Of a DNA stretch of 16,623 nucleotides, positions 1 through 7,174 are shown in pieces. The stretch's first letter is position 1. Every line of letters begins with the position of its first letter. Below the pieces are notes generated by a model. That model worked only from the letters and a program-made list of their open reading frames with translations. It was not told the DNA's origin and searched no databases. Source of the DNA: Deltaproteobacteria bacterium (GTDB lineage: Bacteria; Desulfobacterota; Desulfobacteria; Desulfobacterales; ETH-SRB1); contig JAUWQK010000004.1 of NCBI GenBank assembly GCA_030611115.1, positions 1 to 16,623 on the forward strand, read 5' to 3'. The position numbers were made by a program, and so were the translations under genes.

Positions 1-246
1 CCCGAATTTGAACTGCCTGGAACAAGGCAACCTTTTTAGATATGAAATACTCTGCAAAATTCCATTTTCCAACCTATCGCAGACCATATCATCTGAAAAA
101 TCAGGATACCTGCAAGAGGGGATTCTTTGCATTGCAAATTCATCTTTTAAAGGCGGATGTATTTTAAAAACAGAACATCCGGCTATAAAAAAGAAACAAA
201 ACAGGGCAGTAATTGCAAAATATAAAAAGAATAATGAGTGTTTCAT
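1..246 (-). CDS. Lipoprotein, probable MltA-type lytic transglycosylase, N-terminal part (runs off left edge)
   Basis: An open frame of 82 codons continues past base 1. Residues 1-24 form a lipoprotein signal: a short basic start (MKH), a long Phe/Leu-rich hydrophobic stretch and the lipobox IAGC, with Cys24 as the predicted lipidation site. The mature part contains a Tyr-Pro-Asp-Phe segment near residues 47-50 and then SISYLKRLP and FKFG near the edge. These resemble the beginning of the membrane-bound lytic murein transglycosylase A (MltA) domain, which cleaves peptidoglycan glycan strands from the outer membrane. The ATG (244-246) overlaps the rmuC stop as ATGA, so translation is probably coupled to rmuC. 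The lipoprotein call is firm; the MltA assignment rests on a short stretch and is moderate. The catalytic region lies outside the window. Confidence 0.72.
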   Translation of the reverse strand, partial: MKHSLFFLYFAITALFCFFFIAGCSVFKIHPPLKDEFAMQRIPSCRYPDFSDDMVCDRLENGILQSISYLKRLPCSRQFKFG

Positions 247-1634
247 TCGCTATTATCGATGTCGAGTTTACGTGCTTTCTTTTCAGCGGGCTCAATACGA
301 ACAATATCTTTATCGCCCGGCAGAGAAATGCCAAGATCCTTGAACCTGCGTGCAGATGTGAGCACTCTGCGCTCAAAAGAACCTATAACATCGTTATATG
401 TGCCGGTACATCGTTCAATATCGCGGCCGAGTTTGTCGATATGTTTAGCCATTGAATTGAGTCTGGTAAAGAGTTCACGCCCCAGTTCGCATATAGCCTT
501 TGCATTTTCAGAAACATTTTCCTGGCGCCATGCAAAGCAAACGGTCTTTAGAAGAGTAATCAAAGTAGTTGGAGTTGCCAGGATAACTCCCTTATTTACA
601 CCTTCTTCTATAAGCTTAGGGTTTTTAACAAGAGCTGCGCTAAAAAAATTTTCACCTGGAATAAATAATACAACAAATTCAGGGGTTGGACTAAACTGTT
701 TCCAGTATGCCTTTTGTGCCAGTTTATGCATATGCGATTGAATCTGTTTTGAATGTTTAGCTATCAATATTTCGCGTTCTTCTTCCGTCTCTGCTTCCAG
801 CGCTTCAAGATATGCTGAAAGAGGAGCCTTGGCATCTACAACAATCTGACGATTGCCAGGGAGATAAACAACCATATCAGGCCGCATAATGCCATTATCA
901 TCGTAAGCTGACTGCTGCTCAAAAAAATCACAGCGGTTCTGCATGCCGGCGAGCTCAGCAACTCGCTTAAGGGTAATTTCTCCCCACCGCCCCCTGACGT
1001 GCGGCACGCGAAGAGCCTTTACAAGTTTTCCTGTTTCCTTTTGAAGGGTCTGCTGGGTTTCCACAAGGGAAAGTACCTGCTGAGAAAGCCCGCCATATGC
1101 CTTTTCCCGTGATCTCTCCATAGCCTGAATATGCTGGTCATATCTATCAAGAGAATCTTTTATGGGCACAACAATATTTTTGACTTCCTTGCTACGCACA
1201 TTAAAATCACTTTTAGCTGCTTCCATATATTTTGAAAGCGTAGTTTTTGCAAGATCAAGAAAAGTCTGGTTGTTTTCCCTTAAAGCACTGGCTGAAATCG
1301 CTTTGTAAGCATCTATCATATTATTCCGAATATCCTCGAGCATTTCTATCTTTTCATTCACGGCGAGGCGCTCTTTATCTATAATTGTTTCCAGCTTTGC
1401 CTGGTGTTCTTTCAGCTCGGTAATTGTTGAATTAAGCAAATTAATCTCTTGAGTGCGCTCTTCAAGTGTCTTTTTAAGATCTTCCATCTGTTCCAGTCTG
1501 CTTAATGCAGAAGAGTGTTCTTTAGAAATTTCCAGGAATTCCTTTGAAAACTTTGACTTTGCAAAAAACCAGGCTATAAAAAAACCAAATGCAGTGCCGA
1601 TAATAAAGAAAACAATATATTCCAATGTATTCAT
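243..1634 (-). CDS. rmuC: RmuC-family DNA recombination/inversion-limiting protein
   Basis: The protein has 463 residues, a normal RmuC length. Residues 5-25 form one N-terminal membrane anchor. A predicted coiled coil follows (about 30-105, rich in Glu, Lys and Leu), and then the conserved RmuC domain, with RGRWGE at 214-219 and RPDMVVYLPG at 251-260 followed by VDAK near 266-269. The last two motifs match the acidic and lysine positions expected of the PD-(D/E)XK nuclease-like core proposed for this family. RmuC is known to reduce inversions at short inverted repeats. That is noteworthy here because the flanking spacer is itself a set of inverted heptad arrays (1655-1689 and 1800-1834). A weak AAGAAG-like ribosome site precedes the ATG. 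The gene lies downstream of moaC, separated by that repeat element, and overlaps the next gene by 4 bp. Confidence 0.93.
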   Translation of the reverse strand: MNTLEYIVFFIIGTAFGFFIAWFFAKSKFSKEFLEISKEHSSALSRLEQMEDLKKTLEERTQEINLLNSTITELKEHQAKLETIIDKERLAVNEKIEMLEDIRNNMIDAYKAISASALRENNQTFLDLAKTTLSKYMEAAKSDFNVRSKEVKNIVVPIKDSLDRYDQHIQAMERSREKAYGGLSQQVLSLVETQQTLQKETGKLVKALRVPHVRGRWGEITLKRVAELAGMQNRCDFFEQQSAYDDNGIMRPDMVVYLPGNRQIVVDAKAPLSAYLEALEAETEEEREILIAKHSKQIQSHMHKLAQKAYWKQFSPTPEFVVLFIPGENFFSAALVKNPKLIEEGVNKGVILATPTTLITLLKTVCFAWRQENVSENAKAICELGRELFTRLNSMAKHIDKLGRDIERCTGTYNDVIGSFERRVLTSARRFKDLGISLPGDKDIVRIEPAEKKARKLDIDNSE

Positions 1635-1654
1635 TTATACTTCTTTTTTCGTAA

Positions 1655-1689
1655 CAGTTCACAGTTCACGGTTCACTGTTTACAGTTCT
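1655..1689. repeat. Heptad array, element E1 left arm (upstream of rmuC)
   Basis: Five consecutive 7-bp units in exact register, such as CAGTTCA, CGGTTCA and CTGTTTA. On the minus strand the array lies in the rmuC 5' leader, about 20 bp upstream of its ATG. It is roughly the reverse complement of the array at 1800-1834. Confidence 0.85.
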
Positions 1690-1708
1690 TTTTAGCAACC
1701 GTTAACTG
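1689..1708. repeat. 20-bp direct repeat, copy 1
   Basis: The string TTTTTAGCAACCGTTAACTG occurs here and again, identically, at 1790-1809, 101 bp away. Both copies are inside the moaC-rmuC spacer. Confidence 0.9.
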
Positions 1709-1732
1709 AAATATAAACATGAGTTCTTACCT

Positions 1733-1747
1733 TGCCTGCCGCAGGCA
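1733..1747. repeat. GC-rich short palindrome in the moaC-rmuC spacer
   Basis: TGCCTGC, one base, then GCAGGCA: a perfect 7-bp inverted repeat in otherwise AT-rich DNA. It sits in the middle of element E1, between the two heptad arms, and could form the tip of a larger hairpin. It has no T run, so it does not look like a classical intrinsic terminator by itself. Confidence 0.6.
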
Positions 1748-1789
1748 GGACTGAGCCTTTTGTTTCTTATCAGCCTTCTGGCTAATATG

Positions 1790-1809
1790 TTTTTAGCAAC
1801 CGTTAACTG
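1790..1809. repeat. 20-bp direct repeat, copy 2
   Basis: Identical to 1689-1708. It overlaps the beginning of the E1 right arm. Confidence 0.9.
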
Positions 1810-1834
1810 TAAACTGTTAACCGTGAACCGTTTT
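1800..1834. repeat. Heptad array, element E1 right arm (overlaps moaC 3' end)
   Basis: Units CCGTTAA, CTGTAAA, CTGTTAA and CCGTGAA run in exact 7-bp register, complementary in style to 1655-1689. The moaC stop codon and its last codons are inside this array. Confidence 0.85.
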
Positions 1835-2305
1835 TCTCACAAATGTTCCGCTTTTCCCCCCTGATTTTTCAAGAAGGCATATATCTGATACAATTATATT
1901 TTTATCATGCGATTTGCACATATCATATATTGTAAGGGCTGCAACAGATACTGCTGTAAGGGCCTCCATCTCAACACCTGTCTGACCGAAAAGCCGCACC
2001 AAAGCTTTGACCTTGATTGAACTTTTATCTTTATCCGGTTCAAAATTGATATCAATATGTGAGATATTAATTGGGTGGCACATTGGAATTAGTTCCGAAG
2101 TTTTTTTTGCCGCCATTATTCCCGCAATTCTGGCGGTATCAAGTACAGTGCCCTTTTTTATTGTATTATCATAGATCATTTCAAATGTTGAAGTCTCCAT
2201 TAAAACGACCCCTTGAGCAACCGCTGATCTTAATGTCGGTTCTTTATCCGTTATATCAACCATCCGCGAGCGTCCCTCATTATCAATATGAGAAAATGAA
2301 GACAT
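1817..2305 (-). CDS. moaC: Cyclic pyranopterin monophosphate synthase MoaC
   Basis: This 162-residue protein matches MoaC over its length. MoaC converts the MoaA product, 3',8-cyclo-7,8-dihydro-GTP, to cyclic pyranopterin monophosphate in molybdenum cofactor synthesis. Landmarks are TARIAGIMAAKKT, LIPMCHP (His77), GVEMEALTA and YDMCK. Lys51, His77, Asp128 and Lys131 fall at the positions of the catalytic residues in the Escherichia coli enzyme. An AAGGAG ribosome site (2312-2317 on the complement) precedes the ATG and overlaps the stop region of the moaE-like gene, so the two are co-transcribed and probably coupled. The final residues T-V-H-G and the stop are encoded by a heptad array, so the natural C-terminus has been replaced or extended by repeat DNA. 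Confidence 0.95.
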   Translation of the reverse strand: MSSFSHIDNEGRSRMVDITDKEPTLRSAVAQGVVLMETSTFEMIYDNTIKKGTVLDTARIAGIMAAKKTSELIPMCHPINISHIDINFEPDKDKSSIKVKALVRLFGQTGVEMEALTAVSVAALTIYDMCKSHDKNIIVSDICLLEKSGGKSGTFVRKTVHG

Positions 2306-2315
2306 AAAAAACTCC

Positions 2316-2675
2316 TTACAAAAAATACTCTGTTTTTTTCACAACAGTTGATTTAATATCATCAATGGCTTCGCTGAGTACTTTTATAACATTATCCCGG
2401 ATGTCACCGGCAACAACAAGAAGCATAACATCATCTCCCACTGACAGCTCTTTGTCTTCTGTTATCTTAACCAGTATTTCTATAATGCCCGGCCTTTTTT
2501 TATGCTTCTCTATCACCTTGTGCAGTTGTTCGTAATCCACCGTGATATTCAGTCCCGATACTCTCCTGCCATCTCGTGATGTGCCCCGCACGACTCCATT
2601 ATGACAAAGAATCATCCCAGCTCTGTTATAATGCGGATGTCTTTTTATGGTTTCTATAAGTGAGATTAAGTTCAT
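2316..2675 (-). CDS. moaE: MoaE-like molybdopterin synthase large subunit, short form
   Basis: The product is a 119-residue protein related to MoaE, the subunit of molybdopterin synthase that holds the substrate while MoaD delivers sulfur. Visible features are the N-terminal HNGVVRGTSRDGR segment, corresponding to the G-x-VR motif of MoaE, and a C-terminal KSTVVKK segment that resembles the active-site lysine region. It is about 30 residues shorter than E. coli MoaE, mainly at the C-terminus. I chose the ATG at 2673-2675 because family similarity begins there. A TTG at 2730-2732 would overlap the mobA stop and add 19 residues of no recognisable family character. No good ribosome site precedes the ATG, so coupling to mobA is likely. 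No moaD is present in the window. Confidence 0.8.
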   Translation of the reverse strand: MNLISLIETIKRHPHYNRAGMILCHNGVVRGTSRDGRRVSGLNITVDYEQLHKVIEKHKKRPGIIEILVKITEDKELSVGDDVMLLVVAGDIRDNVIKVLSEAIDDIKSTVVKKTEYFL

Positions 2676-2728
2676 CGTAGATGAAATAGCTTCGCTCTGC
2701 CTGTTTATAAATTGGCAGAATACCTTAT

Positions 2729-3388
2729 TCAAAATTCGATGTTGGACGTTCGATGTTGGACGTTCATCTTTTTAGCCCGCTCGAAGGGCGCTAATTTAAT
2801 AATTTCTTCTGCCCTGGCCAGATCATCAGGAGTATTGATATTAAAAAAAGAAATCAGATCAGGATCCCTTTCACGCAAAATATTTTCAGGAACCTTTTTG
2901 ACTCTCACCTTTTTAAAGAACTGTTTAATCTTAAGCTCTCTTTGAATCAGATTATTTTCAATTGGCTTAAGACATCTTTTTGAATATACCGCACATAGCG
3001 GTTCCATCCCATTTAAAGTTTCCGGTATAATAACGTCAACTCCCGTTTCTATACTATTAATAACAGTTTCAACCAACTCCTTTTTCAGGAATGGTATATC
3101 GCATGCCGTAATAAATGCATGAAAATTATTTGTAAAAAAAAGTCCTGTATGTATTCCTGTTAAAGAACTTCTAAATGGGAATATATCAGACACAATATGT
3201 AAATCCCATTCAAGATATTTAAGCGGGTCATCGGCAACCAGAATAATCTCATCAAAAAGGGAGTCAAATATTTCATATGTTCTGTCCAGAATACGCTTTC
3301 CGCCAATACTTATAAATGCTTTGTTCATACCCGAAAAACGCTTATTCTGTCCGCCCGCCAATATCACTCCTGTACAGGGGAATTTCAT
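2729..3388 (-). CDS. mobA: Molybdenum cofactor guanylyltransferase MobA
   Basis: This 219-residue nucleotidyltransferase attaches GMP to molybdopterin to give the guanine dinucleotide cofactor used by DMSO-reductase-family enzymes such as formate dehydrogenases. The N-terminal GTP-binding motif is LAGG (10-13) followed by Arg17 and Lys23. The metal-binding Asp is in CDIPF (Asp97). FFNINTPDDL near the C-terminus is typical of MobA. Residues from about 208 on are encoded by the heptad array at 2736-2763 and carry the low-information sequence NVQHRTSNIEF, so the original stop has probably been lost to repeat DNA. It is the first gene of the minus-strand Moco cluster. Its leader contains another heptad array (3408-3428), and the gene diverges from pyrR-moaB. 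Confidence 0.93.
   Translation of the reverse strand: MKFPCTGVILAGGQNKRFSGMNKAFISIGGKRILDRTYEIFDSLFDEIILVADDPLKYLEWDLHIVSDIFPFRSSLTGIHTGLFFTNNFHAFITACDIPFLKKELVETVINSIETGVDVIIPETLNGMEPLCAVYSKRCLKPIENNLIQRELKIKQFFKKVRVKKVPENILRERDPDLISFFNINTPDDLARAEEIIKLAPFERAKKMNVQHRTSNIEF
2736..2763. repeat. Heptad array E2 (inside the mobA 3' end)
   Basis: TCGATGT and TGGACGT alternate twice, giving four 7-bp units, or a 14-bp unit repeated twice exactly. No inverted partner was found nearby. The array is read in frame as the MobA C-terminus. Confidence 0.9.
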
Positions 3389-3407
3389 TACATCAAGACC
3401 TTTTTGA

Positions 3408-3430
3408 ACGGTTCACGGTTAACGGTTAAT
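3408..3430. repeat. Heptad array E3 (mobA leader)
   Basis: ACGGTTC followed by two copies of ACGGTTA in exact register, about 20 bp upstream of the mobA ATG. It is also an inverted match to the array at 3675-3702, sharing AACGGTTCACGGTT in reverse complement. Confidence 0.8.
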
Positions 3431-3500
3431 CAAAATAGATAAAATAAAAGCCAAAATCAAGGCAATTTCAGGTTTTTTAATTTTGATAAATTTATAACTC

Positions 3501-3528
3501 TTGATATTAACTTATTTAATGATATAAA
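3501..3528 (+). promoter_or_regulatory. Predicted sigma-70-type promoter for pyrR-moaB
   Basis: TTGATA (3501-3506), 16 bp, TATAAA (3523-3528), each matching five of six consensus bases. Transcription would start near 3535, giving a leader of about 190 nt before pyrR that contains both arms of element E4. The remaining bases between mobA and pyrR (3389-3728) hold arrays E3 and E4 and AT-rich DNA without a gene. Confidence 0.5.
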
Positions 3529-3575
3529 TACAGACTTCGTAAGATTTAGTTTTTTGTTGCCCATAAACCCTTTTA

Positions 3576-3603
3576 AGGTTCACAGTTCCAGGTTCATGGT
3601 TAA
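3576..3603. repeat. Heptad array, element E4 left arm (pyrR leader)
   Basis: Four in-register units: AGGTTCA, CAGTTCC, AGGTTCA, TGGTTAA. It is an imperfect reverse complement of the array at 3675-3702, across a spacer of about 70 nt. Confidence 0.85.
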
Positions 3604-3674
3604 TCGCTTTACGATTTTTTCTTCAGCCATTAATTTCATTGGGTGAACAGTATGAACCAATCAACTTTTTTAAC

Positions 3675-3702
3675 CCCTGAACCCTGAACCGTGAACCGTT
3701 AC
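3675..3702. repeat. Heptad array, element E4 right arm (pyrR leader)
   Basis: Units CCCTGAA, CCCTGAA, CCGTGAA, CCGTTAC in exact register. Together with 3576-3603 it can form a stem of about 28 bp ending 26 bp before the chosen pyrR start. Confidence 0.85.
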
Positions 3703-3728
3703 TCTATATGAATATATCGGAGAGAGCA

Positions 3729-4280
3729 ATGAGCGAATATGATACAATTCTCGATGCATCTGATATAGAGCGTGTACTTTCAAGAATTGCTCATAAGATC
3801 CTTGAAGTACATAAGGGCGCTGAAAACCTTACACTTATAGGCATTCATACCCGGGGGGTTTATATTGCGAAACGTATCCGGTCCAAGATTAATGAAATTG
3901 AGGGCATTGAAATACCGACAGGCAACATTGATATAACTCTGTACCGTGATGACTGGACCAGAATCAGCCACCACCCGATCGTCCAGGCAACAGATATATC
4001 CTTTCCTCTCGATGGGAAACAGATTATTTTAATAGATGATGTTCTTTTTACAGGTCGGACCATAAGAGCTGCCATGGATGCTATTATCGATTTTGGCAGG
4101 CCCGATCGCATTGAACTCGCGGTGCTTGTTGATAGGGGCCACAGAGAACTTCCGATTCAGGCCAACTATGTTGGAAAATTTATTGAAACAAGGCGCTCGG
4201 AAACTGTAAATGTTTTGCTCACCGAACATGATGGTCAGGACAGGGTTGTCATAGAAAAGTGCACACCCAATAACTCATGA
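3729..4280 (+). CDS. pyrR: PyrR-family phosphoribosyltransferase (uracil PRTase / regulator)
   Basis: The 183-residue product belongs to the type I phosphoribosyltransferase fold of the PyrR type. TRG at 41-43 and the PRPP-binding motif IILIDDVLFTGRT at 99-111 are intact. PyrR proteins make UMP from uracil and PRPP; in Firmicutes they also bind pyr mRNA to control attenuation. I chose the ATG at 3729, because GGAGAG (3719-3724) sits at proper distance; an ATG at 3708 would add seven residues and lacks a ribosome site. The gene is not beside pyrimidine genes here. It is coupled to moaB by an ATGA overlap, so whether it still regulates RNA is unclear. The leader hairpin E4 is built from heptads and shows no resemblance I can recognise to a PyrR binding loop. 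Confidence 0.9.
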   Translation: MSEYDTILDASDIERVLSRIAHKILEVHKGAENLTLIGIHTRGVYIAKRIRSKINEIEGIEIPTGNIDITLYRDDWTRISHHPIVQATDISFPLDGKQIILIDDVLFTGRTIRAAMDAIIDFGRPDRIELAVLVDRGHRELPIQANYVGKFIETRRSETVNVLLTEHDGQDRVVIEKCTPNNS

Positions 4281-4780
4281 GCATAATAGAACATAAAAAA
4301 AACGCTCCCAGGAAAATCAAACTTGGAATTATATCTGTTTCAAGCACTCGATCCTTAAAAGATGATAAAAGCGGATTATGGATAAACAATAGAGCCTTAA
4401 AAGAAGGGCACAGAGTTGTATTTCACCACATTATACAAGATGAAATACAAGCCATAACCGAAAATATCCTTGATGCTATACGCAGTCATGAACCTCAGGT
4501 TATATTAATGACAGGGGGTACCGGTATAAGCAGCAAAGATGTAACTATTGAAGCGGTGCTCCCTTTATTTGAAAAGGCGCTAACAGCATTTGGGCCGCTT
4601 TTTGCCCAGCTCAGCTTTGAAAAAATCGATTCGGCTGCTCTTTTATCACGGGCGACTGCCGGCATAATAAACAAAACAATACTCTTCTGTCTGCCTGGCA
4701 GCCTTAAAGCCTGCAAGCTAGCATGCAAGTATCTTATCTTTCCTGAATTAGGACATCTTGTTAAACATGCCCAGGAATAA
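4277..4780 (+). CDS. moaB: MoaB/MogA-type molybdopterin adenylyltransferase family protein
   Basis: The protein has 167 residues with the MoCF (molybdopterin-binding) fold: the ISVSSTRSLKDDKSG segment (19-33) near the N-terminus and TGGTGISSKDVT at 79-90, with the acidic residue of the GGTG...D motif at Asp88. Family members adenylylate molybdopterin before metal insertion (MogA activity) or act as MoaB proteins of less certain role; the sequence alone does not decide between them. The ATG overlaps the pyrR stop (ATGA), so both come from one transcript. It is the Moco gene transcribed divergently from mobA-moaE-moaC. A perfect 16-bp hairpin follows the stop at 4797-4838. Confidence 0.87.
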   Translation: MSIIEHKKNAPRKIKLGIISVSSTRSLKDDKSGLWINNRALKEGHRVVFHHIIQDEIQAITENILDAIRSHEPQVILMTGGTGISSKDVTIEAVLPLFEKALTAFGPLFAQLSFEKIDSAALLSRATAGIINKTILFCLPGSLKACKLACKYLIFPELGHLVKHAQE

Positions 4781-4796
4781 TTAACTAAAATTGAAA

Positions 4797-4838
4797 CAGA
4801 TCGGCAAAGATAAAATAAATTCTATCTTTGCCGATCTG
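4797..4838. terminator. Perfect 16-bp hairpin between convergent moaB and pabBC
   Basis: CAGATCGGCAAAGATA at 4797-4812 is exactly complementary to 4823-4838 across a 10-nt loop. It lies between two convergent genes and would serve both strands. No U tract follows on either side, so it may block readthrough or stabilise 3' ends rather than act as a textbook intrinsic terminator. Unlike most gaps in the window, this one has no heptad array. Confidence 0.65.
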
Positions 4839-4889
4839 GGCAACGGAAGGGGACATCCTTTAATAATTCTGAAAAGTACGGGTTAGAGG

Positions 4890-7163
4890 TTACAGAACCG
4901 CATTGTTGATTTTCATCCAAAGGTCTGTGGGTTTTTTCAGTTTTTTCCCGTCAATGCTCAGAACCGGAAGGGCACCAATAAGTGAATTAGTGATAATAAC
5001 CTGATCAGCTAAAAACAAATCTTCAAGGCATAGCTTTTTGCTTTCCGACATATAACCCCAACTTAAAAGAAGTTTACATACAACCTTTTCCATGATACCG
5101 GGCAGTACATGCGGCGAAACCGGCCTTATGAAAGTTTTATCCCTGATCAGCAGGATATTTGCTGTATTTGTTTCAGAAATCGTATCGTCTGGATTCAATA
5201 TCAGTGCTTCATCAGCCCCCTTTTTTTTCGCCCATTCTCCAGCAAGCAGGTAATATAAATAATTCAGGGTTTTGTAATCAGCAAGGGGCGTCTGACGCGG
5301 CTTCGGGTAAACAACAAGCTTTACTCCCTGTTCTTTTTTTTCTGCCAGCCGATGAGTATATGGCCTGGCCATAACTATAAGCGTGAAATTTAAAGAAGAG
5401 TTTTCGCTGTTTCCTTTTGATGCAACAATTTTAACTGCCGCAGTTTCTTCCAGCAGCCCGTTACTGGAAATTACCTGATATATAATATCCTGCCAGGTCA
5501 AATCCGGGACTCGTTCAAAAAAAAGATGTTTCCATGTTTGATTAAATCTCGAAATATGCTCTTCAAGGTATTGAGGTTTTCCTTTATCCACCCTGATTGT
5601 TTCAAAAAAACCATATCCGAATAAAAACCCCTGATCTGTAACATTTATCTTCGCAAGATCTATGGGTTCAATGCTTCCGTTAATCCAGACATGTTTTTTG
5701 CTGCTTAATACTTTTTCTTTTCCTTTGAAGACCTCCATAAGCGTTCTGCCCTTATGCATTGTTTCATCATACTCATCAAAGGGATCTGAATCAAAGACAA
5801 TGCCTCCTCCGACCGAAAATATGATTTTTTTATTAACTATTGTGGCTGTGCGGATAGCAATAGAAAGGTCCATTGTGTCGTGGAAACTTATATATCCTGT
5901 GGAACCTGTATATATATGACGTCTGTGAGGCTCCAGTTCATCTATTATTTCCATGGCTCGAATTTTAGGGCAGCCTGTTATCGAACCACCGGGAAATGCA
6001 GCCTTTATAATATCCACTGCATCACGATCTTTGTCTATAATTCCTTCAACAATTGACACAAGATGAAAAACATTCTTGTATGCCTCAAGTCTTTTGTGCT
6101 CAATCACACGAACAGATCCCGCCTTACATATCTTTCCCAGATCATTACGCAGTAAATCAACTATCATAGAAAGCTCGGCATCATCCTTTTTGCTGTTTTT
6201 AAGCTCAAGACCGAGTTTTTTATCCTCTTTTAAAGTATCTCCCCTTGGCATTGTGCCCTTTATCGGCCTGGTTTCAAGCCGATTTCCCGACTGAAGAAGA
6301 AAACGTTCGGGCGATGTGGAAACAATAAAATGATCTCCGGCATTTATATAAGAAAAAAAGGGAGCGGGATTAAGATTATAAAGTGTTTTAAACAGGCCGA
6401 ATGCGCTGCCTTCAAAATTCATTTCAAATCGCTGGGAAAGGTTCACCTGATATACATGGCCCGATGCAATGTATTCTTTTATTTGCTTAACAGCGTTTAT
6501 GTATTTGGATCTTGTAAAATTTGATCGAAATCCATCTATATCTCCGCTGAAACTCTCCATTAACGGTTGTTTTGATCCCAGTATATTTTTAAAAACTTCA
6601 AGGTCTTTGTGTAAAACACTTTCTCCGGAAACAATGCGTTCAGGAATAAAGAGAGATGTTTTGTCTTCCTTTCGATCATGTATAACTATTATTGAAGGAG
6701 CAAAAAAGCATATATGCGGAAGATAAAGATCATCTATAGAAGTGCGGGGAAGTTTTTCAAGAGAATCTTTAAGATCGTAAGACAGGTATCCCAAAATGCC
6801 TGCTGTAAAAGGCGATTGTATATTATGGCCGTGCAAATGCCGAACATGCGGCCTGTAAGCATTTAAGATATTCCGAAGCGTATCAAAGGGATCTGCTCTG
6901 AAATTAAAGCTATGATCTTCGGCTTTGATTTTCATTTCATTGACACGTCCGGTAAAAGTCAGCCAGGGTTTTGCGCCAAGTATATGGTATCTTGAACAGT
7001 CATTATCTCCTCCGCTCATAAGAATGACCGTGCCGGGCATTGAGGCAAAACGAGCAGCAAAATCAAGAAAAGATCCGTCTAACTCAATATTTTCAGTATA
7101 AATACCATCAATTTTACCGGTTATTTTTTTTATTCCATCCATTGAAGATTCAACCGTCTCCAT
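4890..7163 (-). CDS. pabBC: Fused aminodeoxychorismate synthase component I / aminodeoxychorismate lyase
   Basis: This 757-residue fusion makes p-aminobenzoate for folate. Residues about 1-480 are a chorismate-binding PabB domain, with RPIKGTMPRG at 299-308 and PGGSITGCPK at 391-400. Lys302 in PIKGT is the catalytic lysine that separates PabB from TrpE, which has Ala there. Residues about 490-757 are a fold-type IV PLP lyase domain (PabC), with QGFLFGYGFFET at 511-522, the candidate PLP lysine Lys631 in DYKTLNYL, and SETNTANI at 663-670. The PabA glutaminase that supplies ammonia is not in the window. The ATG at 7161-7163 lacks a clear ribosome site; a second ATG seven codons in is possible. 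Only 11 bp separate the start from the inverted-repeat element at 7175-7482. Confidence 0.93.
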   Translation of the reverse strand: METVESSMDGIKKITGKIDGIYTENIELDGSFLDFAARFASMPGTVILMSGGDNDCSRYHILGAKPWLTFTGRVNEMKIKAEDHSFNFRADPFDTLRNILNAYRPHVRHLHGHNIQSPFTAGILGYLSYDLKDSLEKLPRTSIDDLYLPHICFFAPSIIVIHDRKEDKTSLFIPERIVSGESVLHKDLEVFKNILGSKQPLMESFSGDIDGFRSNFTRSKYINAVKQIKEYIASGHVYQVNLSQRFEMNFEGSAFGLFKTLYNLNPAPFFSYINAGDHFIVSTSPERFLLQSGNRLETRPIKGTMPRGDTLKEDKKLGLELKNSKKDDAELSMIVDLLRNDLGKICKAGSVRVIEHKRLEAYKNVFHLVSIVEGIIDKDRDAVDIIKAAFPGGSITGCPKIRAMEIIDELEPHRRHIYTGSTGYISFHDTMDLSIAIRTATIVNKKIIFSVGGGIVFDSDPFDEYDETMHKGRTLMEVFKGKEKVLSSKKHVWINGSIEPIDLAKINVTDQGFLFGYGFFETIRVDKGKPQYLEEHISRFNQTWKHLFFERVPDLTWQDIIYQVISSNGLLEETAAVKIVASKGNSENSSLNFTLIVMARPYTHRLAEKKEQGVKLVVYPKPRQTPLADYKTLNYLYYLLAGEWAKKKGADEALILNPDDTISETNTANILLIRDKTFIRPVSPHVLPGIMEKVVCKLLLSWGYMSESKKLCLEDLFLADQVIITNSLIGALPVLSIDGKKLKKPTDLWMKINNAVL

Positions 7164-7174
7164 AAGTAATTTAA

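Noticed and set aside
8..343. Plus-strand open frame of 111 codons at the left edge
   Set aside because: It lies opposite the lipoprotein start and the rmuC end, which both have strong family or signal evidence on the minus strand. It has no family-like motif.
2673..2732. TTG start for the moaE-like gene overlapping the mobA stop
   Set aside because: The 19 added residues include codons read from DNA next to the heptad array and do not resemble MoaE; the internal ATG fits the family better.
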